Source: Plotosus lineatus
Taxonomy: Eukaryota > Chordata > Actinopteri > Siluriformes > Plotosidae
Length of the DNA: 64,000 bases
Assembly: GCA_024760905.1 (NCBI GenBank)
Contig: CM045734.1
Span: 42,173,564-42,237,563 of the forward strand
Direction: 5' to 3'
Shown: positions 57,675 to 64,000 of the stretch, in pieces
How positions within the stretch are numbered: the stretch's first letter is position 1
Layout of the letters: each line of letters starts with the position of its first letter
The notes under the pieces: model-generated
What the model was told of the DNA's origin: nothing
Seen by the model: only the letters and a program-made list of their open reading frames with translations
Database searches by the model: none
Position numbers and translations under genes: made by a program

Positions 57675-59700
57675 CTTCTTCTTCTTCTTTTCCTTTCGGC
57701 TTTTCCCTTCAGGGGTCGCCACAGCGAATCATCTGCCTCCATCTCACCCTATCCTTTGCATCTTCTTCTCTTACACCAACGACCTTCATGTCCTCCTTTA
57801 CCACATCCATGAATCGTCTCTTTGGTCTTCCTCTAGGCCTTTTGCCTGGTAGTTCCAGCCTCAGCATCCTATTACCAATATACTCACTATCCCTCCTCTG
57901 TACATGTCCAAACCATCTCAATCTAGCCTCTCTGACTTTGTCTCCAAAACGTCTTACATGTGCTGTCCCTCTGACGTGCTCATTCGTAATCGTATCCATC
58001 GTCGTTTCTCCCAAAGAGAACCTCAACATTTTCATCTCTGCTACCTCCAACTCTGCCTCCTGTCTTTTCCCCAGGGCCACTGTTTCTAACCCATACAGCA
58101 TCGTTGGCCTCAACACCGTTTTGTACACTTTTCCTTTCATTTTGCCGATACCCTCCTATCACACATCACACGGACACTTTTCTCCAACCATTTCCAACCT
58201 GCCTGCACACGCTTCTTGACCTCTTTTCCACACTCTCCATTGCTCTGGATTGTTGAGCCTAAGTACTTAAAATCCTCCACCTTTCTTATCTCTGCTCCCT
58301 GTAATCTCACCGTTCCTCTTTGGTCCTTGGCATTCATGCACATGTATTCTGTCTTACTGAGGCTAATCTTCATTCCCCTCCTTTCAGAGCATACCTCCAC
58401 CTCTCTAGATTTTCCTGCACTTGGTCTCTGCTCTCACTACAGATTACAATGTCATCTGCAAACATCATAGTCCATGGGAATCTTGTCTAACCTCGTCTGT
58501 CAGCCTGTCCATCACCATAGCTTGAACAAGAAGGGGCTGAGAGCTGACCCTTGATGCAGTCCCACCTCCACCTTGAACTCTTCTGTCACACCCGACAGCA
58601 CACCTCACCACTGTCTTACATCTCTCATACATGTCCTGCACCACTCTAACATACTTCTCCTGCCACTCCAGACTTCCTCATGCAATACCACAGTTCTTCT
58701 CTCGGCACCCTGTCATATGCTTTCTCCAGATCCACAAAGGCACAATGCAGCTCCGTCTTGACCTTCTCTGTACTTCTCCATTAACATCCTCAAGGCAAAC
58801 ACTGCATCTGTGGTGCTCTTTCTGGGCATGAAACCAAACTGTTGTTCACAAATGCTGACTTCTGCCCTTAGTCTAGCTTCCACTATTCTTTCCCATATCT
58901 TCATCGTATGGCTCATCAACTTTATCCCTCTGTAGTTGCCACAACTCTGCACGTCTCCCTTGTTCTTAAAAATGGGCACCAGCACACTTCTCCTCCATTC
59001 CTCTGGCATGCTCTCACTCTCTAAGACCTTGTTAGATGTGCTTGTCAGAAAATCTACTGCTACCTCTCCTAGACACTTCCCATACCTCCACCGGTATGTC
59101 ATCAGGACCAACTGCCTTTCCATTCTTCATCCTCTTCAATGCCCTCCTCACTTCACCCTTACTAATCTTTGCTACTTCCTGGTCCTCAACCGTCCCCTCC
59201 TCTACTCTTTCTCTCTCTCATTTTCCTCATTCATCAGCTCTTCAAAGTACTCTTTCCATCTTCCCAGCACACTTCTGTCATCAGTCAATACATTTCCCCC
59301 TCTGTCCTTTATCAATCTAACTTGCTGCACGTCCCTTCCCATCTCTATTTCTCTGCTGTGCCAACCTGTATAAATCATTTTCTCCCTCCTTACTTTCCAG
59401 CCGAGCATACAAGTCATCAAACGCGCTCTGTTTGGCCTTTGACACTGCTACCTTTGCCTTACGCTGTGTCTCCTGTACTCCTGTTTACTCTCTTCGGTTT
59501 TTGTCAATGTCCACTTCTTCTTAGCTAATCTCTTCCTTTGTACACACTCCTGCACTTCCTCATTCCACCACCAAGTCTCCTTATCTACTTTCCTTCCAGA
59601 TGACACACCAAGTATTCTCCTACCTGTCTCCCTGATCACATTCGCTGTAGTTGTCCAGTCATCTGGAAGCACTTCCTGACCACCCAAAGCCTGTTTCAAC
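57675..59700 (-). mobile_element. RTE-a LINE with exact 18-bp target duplication
   Basis: TGCATGGTATATGAATGT occurs exactly at 57657-57674 and 59701-59718. The 3' end has an (AAG)n tail (57675-57690 reversed). It is 5'-truncated just before the linker residues QALGGQEVLPDDW. It is very similar to the copy at 45790-47322. Confidence 0.95.
57709..59700 (-). pseudogene. RTE-a linker, reverse transcriptase and C-terminus with many single-base indels
   Basis: Pieces in order: QALGGQEVLPDDWTTTANVI (59700), KKWTLTKTEESKQEYR, DVQQVRLIKDRGGNVLTDDR, RSVLVPIFKNKGDVQ, EQQFGFMPRKSTTDAVFALR, then a badly framed segment over motifs A to C (58720-58450), then KISLSKTEYMCMNAKDQRGT, DFKYLGSTIQSNGECGKEVK and KGKVYKTVLRPTMLYGLETV to MIRCGDP-stop. 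At least six frame changes, mostly single-base gains or losses. Confidence 0.9.
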
Positions 59701-59806
59701 TGCATGGTATATGAATGTACTACTGCTAAATAAACGTAAAATCACACATATGGCATGAATACCTTACTTATATCTAATTAAATAGTCAGATTCGATATGT
59801 ATTTAA

Positions 59807-60144
59807 GGGGCAGTGGTGGTCTAGTGGTATAGGGCGCTGGATCGCCGATCCAAAGGTTGGGGGTTCGAGTCCCACTCTCCACAAGGTTGTCACTGTGTCC
59901 CCCAGTGCAGCTAACTGGGTTATCAAAGGCCAGCCATGTCTCCCACTGTCTATGGTGTGAGGCATGTAAAAGAACCATTGCTGACTTTCGGAAAGAGTAG
60001 GAAGCAAAGTCGTCAGCGTGTTTCCATCCTGCGATGGCCTGGCGAGCCTTCCAGGGTGAACTCTGCCCTCGCCCGAAGTTGGCTGGGATGGGCACCAGCC
60101 TCCCCGCAACCCAAATTGGGATTAAGCGGTTACAAAAAAATGAT
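59807..60144 (+). mobile_element. SINE-II, full length, 13-bp target duplication
   Basis: Head GGGCAGTGGTGGTCTAGTGG, B-box GGTTCGAGTCCCAC, body, then GCGATGGCCTGGCGAGCCTT and ACCCAAATTGGGATTAAGCG. GATATGTATTTAA lies exactly at 59794-59806 and 60145-60157. It is one of the best-preserved SINE-II copies. Confidence 0.93.
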
Positions 60145-60350
60145 GATATGTATTTAAAGTGATTATGATCATTTGTTTTTTTAATTCTAATTCTGAGTTA
60201 GAACAGATCAAACAGTGACGATGTGAATCTCAGCCAGGAACTTGATGAAATTTTTACTTTTTTTTTTTGTTTCACAGGTTTGTGTTCTAGGATTTTAAGC
60301 AGCTGTTTGATGCGAGCAGAGGTTTGATGAGGTCAGATGTTCTGTGCTTT

Positions 60351-60550
60351 CTTCTTCTTTTCTTTTTGGCTGTTCCCTTCAGGGGTCACTACAGCAAATC
60401 ATCTGCCTCCATCTCACCCTTTCCTCTGCATCTTCTCCTTTTTTTTGGGGGTGGGGGTGCACAAGCCAGTGTTCTTTCTCACGCTAGTCCCAAGCCTGGA
60501 TAAATGCAGAGGGGTCAGGCAGGGCATCCAACATAAACCTTTTGCCAATC
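60351..60550. mobile_element. Rearranged RTE-a: minus-strand 3' end joined to a plus-strand 5' leader
   Basis: 60351-60440 is the RTE-a 3' end in reverse (GGCTGTTCCCTTCAGGGGTC and on). 60441-60550 is the RTE-a 5' leader in forward orientation (GTCCCAAGCCTGGATAAATG, CAGGCAGGGCATCCAACATA). The rest of the element is missing. Confidence 0.75.
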
Positions 60551-60599
60551 ATCAATAAGACCGTCTGCGCTTTAACACTTAAAGATCTGAACACTAGAA

Positions 60600-61256
60600 A
60601 ATTGGCCTGTTTTTGAACTCCTGGGGCAAAGGTGGGGTACCCCTTGAATAACTCTCTAGTCCATTGTAGGGCCAACTCTCATATGACCATTCATACTCAC
60701 ACTTGTTAAGCCTGGGGTGTGTGCGTATGACCCAGAGATGCAGGAGACCAAAAGCAAGTTCAAATGATTTATTAAACACTAGGGATAGTAAATTATGGGA
60801 ATACTAAGTCAAGGGAACTGGTCGAGCACGAAGCAAGAACCAGGGGTCAAAGAAAAGGCAGAGGAGCAGAATCACAGGGAAAACAATCTTCTGACATCGG
60901 AGGGAAGCGCACCACTGTCATTTATAGCTGGCTGCTTTCTGATTGCAGATAGGGACCACGGTCGCTCTGCTTGGAACTCGCCTACTGGCAACCGCCACGC
61001 CCCTCGCCAGCGCCTGCAATGATTAAAGAAGATTTAATTCCGCCAGCCAGCACAGACCATAACGACACTAACACCAATAGAAAATTCACAATACCCTAAT
61101 CTATTTGTCTTTGACCTGTTGGGAGAAAACTGGACTACGTCCACAGGAAGAACATGCAATCTCCACACAGAAATGTCCTTGCCATGCCTGGGACTTGCAC
61201 CCAGGACCTTCTTGCTATGAGGGAACATGCTAACCACTACACCACTGTGCCTCCCA
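60600..61256 (-). mobile_element. SINE-III split by a solo LTR
   Basis: Left part 60600-60703 holds the tail half reversed. Right part 61065-61256 holds CTAATCTATTTGTCTTTGAC, CATGCAATCTCCACACAGAA, CCCAGGACCTTCTTGCTATG and the head reversed to CCACTGTGCCTCCC. Confidence 0.75.
60704..61064 (-). mobile_element. Solo LTR of an LTR retrotransposon, 5-bp target duplication
   Basis: On the minus strand it runs from CGTTATGGTCTGTGC to GGGGTGTGTGC... and ends GGCTTAACA. It therefore has near-standard TG...CA ends (the first base is mutated). It carries CTATAAATGAC (TATA box, 60926-60921) and AATAAA (60773-60768). ACACT lies at 60699-60703 and 61065-61069. No gag or pol is nearby, so it is a recombined solo LTR, probably Gypsy-type (inference). 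Confidence 0.75.
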
Positions 61257-61863
61257 TGGAAATGCTCTGACAACCTGAAATAGCTTTCCGATTTAAGTAT
61301 GGAATTGTGATGCATGAATAAAACTGAATGACAATTTCTCTTAATTGTAATGAGTTTAGAAATGTCTGGAGATGATTAAAATAAATGAGTTCTTTTTAAA
61401 ATAATTATATAAAAAATTGAAATAAAAAAAGCCCTTTATGTAGGCTATTTAAGCTGGGAAAAGATAATACAAAGCATGCACATTTAATCTGGTATATCAG
61501 TGATTCAGTTTAAATCCCCTGCTAGTGAGAGACCTGAACCTAAAAATAGAGAACTGTCACTTTGTAAGGAAAAAGAGAAAGGCAGGCTATAACACAAGAA
61601 CAATAGGCAATCAGTGCAGCGGAAATAAGCTCAACATGGGGATTTTCTGACACAGCTGACAGGAATTATTCATATACTTTTTAAGTCACTACTTCTGACC
61701 ACCACACTCCACGGTGTGAATACACCACACCTTTTGCATAAAAGAAACCATGGCGACTCAGAATCAGAATACTTTATTGATCCTAGAGGAAATTGTGTGC
61801 ACACAGTTGCTCCATACAAGTAAGAGTGAGATAAAATTTAAGAAAATGACAAATATTTATATA

Positions 61864-62196
61864 CAGGGATCCCTTGCAACTTTACGCTTTAAATTAATGC
61901 GGCTTCAGTGCATTGTGTTTAAAAAAAAAAAAAAAAAATTAATCGAATTAAAAATAAGGAAATTAAGGAAGAATAGGGGGGAAAGTTATGGAGAATGTCA
62001 CAAAAACAAGGCCAATGATGCACAAAAAAACAACAAAAAAACCCCCAAAACAAACACCAAACAACAAAAAACCAACCCAAAATCTTACATCAAAACTGGA
62101 TTGTTGCATCTGTGTGTGCACGTATCTGTGCGTGTGTGTGTGCGCGTGCATATGTATGTATGTCGTCTCATGCAATACCATCTGAATGTGTGTGTA
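61864..62196 (-). mobile_element. Pogo-A element, partial, reversed, split by pogo-B
   Basis: End CAGGGATCCCTTGCAACTTT (61864) after TA. Then GCGGCTTCAGTGCATTGTG and the AAACAAGGCCAATGATGCA segment match the right half of pogo-A in reverse. Its other end is not seen before the window stops. Confidence 0.72.
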
Positions 62197-62296
62197 CAGA
62201 CGCTCCCCAGCTTACTAACGAGTTAGGTTCAGGACGGCCGTTCTGAGATGAATTTGTTTGTAAGTCGTTACAGGGCATTCTTTAGAGGGGAACATA
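62197..62296. mobile_element. Pogo-B element, left end only
   Basis: CAGACGCTCCCCAGCTTACT after TA (62195-62196), then GGACGGCCGTTCTGAG and TTGTTTGTAAGTCG. It is interrupted after 100 bp by Tc1-3, and the rest lies beyond the window. Confidence 0.7.
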
Positions 62297-62618
62297 CTAG
62301 TCCTGCTCAATAAATTAGCATATTGTGATAAAGTTCATTATTTTCTGTAAAGTACTGATAAAAATTAAACTTTCATATATTTTAGATTCATTGCACACCA
62401 ACTGAAATATTTCAGGTCTTTTATTGTTTTAATACTGATGATTTTGGCATACAGCTCATGAAATCCCAAAATTCCTATCTCAAAAAATTAGCATATCATG
62501 AGAAGGTAGTCTAAACGAGCTATTAACCTAATCATCTGAATCAACCAATTAACTCTAAACACCTGCAAAAGATTCCTGAGGCTTTTAAAAACTCCCAGCC
62601 TGGTTCATTACTCAAAAA

Positions 62619-63908
62619 ATGGGTAAAACTGCCGACCTGACTGCTGTCCAGAAGGCCATCATTGACACCCTCAAGCAAGAGGGTAAGACACAGAAAGAAA
62701 TCTCTGAGCGAATAGGCTGTTCCCAGAGTGCTGTATCAAGCCACCTCAGTGGGACGTCTGTGGGAAGGAAAAAGGTGTGGCAGAAAAACGCTGCACAACC
62801 AGAAGAGGTGACCGGACCCTGAGAAAGATTGTGGAGAAGGGCCGATTCCAGACCTTGGGGGACCTGTGGAAGCAGTGGACTGGGCTACAGGTGCCGCAAT
62901 CCCCAGTTCAAGTCACTTTTGAACCAGAAACAGCGGCAGAAGCGCCTGACCTGGGCTACAGAGAAGCAGCACTTGACTGTTGCTCAGTGGTCCAAAGTAC
63001 TTTTTTCAGATGAAAGCAAATTTTGCATTCTGTCTGTCTTCCTTTCGGCTTTTTCCCTTTTACTCGGGAGTCGCCACAGCGAATCATCTGATTCGCACAT
63101 TTTGATTTGGCAGAGGTTTTTACGTCGGATGCCCTTCCTGTCACAACCCTTTTTGCAAGGGACAGAAACACGCTGACAGCTTTGCAGCTACTCTTTACGA
63201 AAGTCAGCAATGGTTCTTTTACATACCTCTCACCATAGACAGTGACAGACATGGCCCGCCTTTGATAACCCAGTTAGCCGCACTGGGGAGGACAGTGACA
63301 ACCCTGTGGAGAGTGGGACTCGAACCCCCAACCTTTGGATCAGCGATCCAGCGCCCTATACCACGTCATTCGGAAATCAAGGTGCCAGAGTCTGGAGGAA
63401 GACTGGGGAGAAGGAAATGCCAAAATGCCTGAAGTCCAGTGTCGAGTCCCCACAGTCAGTGATGGTCTGGGGTGCCATGTCAGCTGCTGGTGTTGGTCCA
63501 CTGTGTTTTATCAAGGGCAGGGTCAATGCAGCTAGCTATCAGGAGATTTTGGAGGACTTCATGCTTCCATCTGCTGAAAAGCTTTATGGAGATGAAGATT
63601 TCATTTTTCAGCACGACCTGGCACCTGCTCACAGTGCCAAAACCACTGCTAAATGGTTTACTGACCATGGTATTACTGTGCTCAATTGGCCTGCCAACTC
63701 TCCTGACCTGAAGCCCATAGAGAATCTGTGGGATATTGTGAAGAGAAAGTTGAGAGACACCAGACCCAACACTGTGGATGAGCTTAAGGCCGCTATCGAA
63801 GCATCCTGGGCCTCCATAACACCTCAGCAGTGCCACAGGCTGATTGTCTCCATGCCATGCTGCATTGAAGCAGTCATTTCTGCAAAAGGATTCCCGACCA
63901 AGTATTGA
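62619..63908 (+). pseudogene. Tc1-3 transposase interrupted by a SINE, DD34E residues intact
   Basis: The Met at 62619 begins MGKTADLTAVQKAIIDTLKQ and the HTH IGCSQSAVSSHLSG. A frameshift follows near 62785 and a deletion of roughly 60-70 bp near 62880-62895. The frame then recovers as KVLFSDESKFCI (first Asp). The SINE at 63029-63364 lies exactly here. Downstream a clean frame gives SFGNQGARVWRKTGEKEMPK, FIFQHDLAPAHS (second Asp) and NSPDLKPIENLW (Glu), with 34 residues between the last two, ending KGFPTKY-stop. It is among the least-decayed transposase sequences here. Confidence 0.9.
63029..63364 (-). mobile_element. SINE-I, full length, inside the Tc1-3 transposase
   Basis: The (GACA)n tail and RTE-a-like end are at the left, and the head is reversed at the right (GGATCAGCGATCCAGCGCCC then TATACCAC). 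It is almost identical to 13597-13944. No clear target repeat is visible, though a CAT is shared. Confidence 0.87.
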
Positions 63909-64000
63909 GTGCATAACTGAACATAATTATTTGAAGGTTGCCTTTTTTGTATTAAAAACACTTTTTTTTTATTGGTCAGATGAAATATGCTAATTTTTTG

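Larger units (their letters stand above)
62297..64000 (+). mobile_element. Tc1/mariner element (Tc1-3), running off the window
   Basis: Left inverted repeat TAGTCCTGCTCAATAAATTA with inner direct copy CTCAAAAAATTAGCATATCA at 62480. The right repeat starts at about 63965 (GGTCAGATGAAATATGCTAA) and is cut by the window end. It carries a transposase on the plus strand and a SINE-I. Confidence 0.88.

Noticed and set aside
60704..61064. Endogenous retrovirus
   Set aside because: Only a solo LTR is present. No gag, pol or env sequence lies nearby, so assignment to a retrovirus rather than a Gypsy-type element is unsupported.

Overview
This window is vertebrate nuclear DNA, most likely from a ray-finned (teleost) fish. 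The evidence is one intron-containing vertebrate-type gene (COX7C), many tRNA-headed SINEs, fish-style RTE-like LINEs, several Tc1/pogo/hAT transposons and long (TA)n and (CA)n microsatellites. The species cannot be named from the sequence. There are no operons, no CRISPR arrays and no prokaryotic genes. Almost every long reading frame belongs to a transposable element (TE) or is a translated microsatellite.

Host content: the only host gene I can support is cox7c on the minus strand. Its two coding exons are 30547-30473 and 29348-29232, and together they encode a complete 63-residue protein. A probable 3' UTR exon lies near 27030-26935. The gene sits in the quietest part of the window (about 23.2-31.2 kb).

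Layout. 0-2.5 kb: 3' end of a restriction-like-endonuclease LINE, then SINEs. 4.2-6.9 kb: an RTE-like LINE with an apurinic endonuclease, then a SINE and a 220-bp (TA)n tract. 7.2-10.1 kb: two dead Tc1 elements separated by a (CA)n tract. 10-19 kb: SINEs, a LINE tail and two pogo/Tigger-like elements. 18.9-21.2 kb: a hAT element carrying nested insertions. 21.4-23.2 kb: a SINE cluster. 23.2-31.2 kb: the cox7c region. 31.3-32.7 kb: a second hAT split by a LINE. 34.9-37.8 kb: a ~1-kb-arm inverted repeat made of two LINE types. 38-43 kb: sparse DNA with a palindrome at 41.7 kb. 43.1-48.2 kb: a pogo-like MITE split by a second pogo-like element, itself split by a LINE. 48.3-52.1 kb: a GC-rich, nearly full-length LINE of another family. 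52.9-57.3 kb: SINEs. 57.7-59.7 kb: a young RTE-like LINE with an 18-bp target duplication. 60.3-61.3 kb: a rearranged LINE, and a SINE split by a solo LTR. 61.9-64 kb: a four-level nest (MITE, pogo-like, Tc1, SINE).

Names used here. RTE-a: the RTE-like LINE ending GGCGACCCCTGAAGGGAAAA. LINE-b: the GC-rich LINE. SINE-I: tRNA-like head, common body and an RTE-a-derived 3' end. SINE-II: the same head and body with a different tail ending in (GAAT)n. SINE-III: starts GGCGGCACGGTGG. SINE-IV: ends TCTGCCAAATGCT. SINE-V: starts GCCGGTGGTGTAGTGG. Pogo-A, -B and -C have termini CAGGGATCCCT, CAGACGCTCCCC and CAGTCGGCCCCCAA.

How the parts work together: RTE-a probably supplied the machinery that mobilised SINE-I. 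The last ~50 bp of both are the same, and the SINE also carries a piece of the LINE 5' leader. SINE-II keeps the SINE-I front half but has the 3' half of SINE-III. The window therefore shows modular SINE evolution and a readable relative order of insertions.
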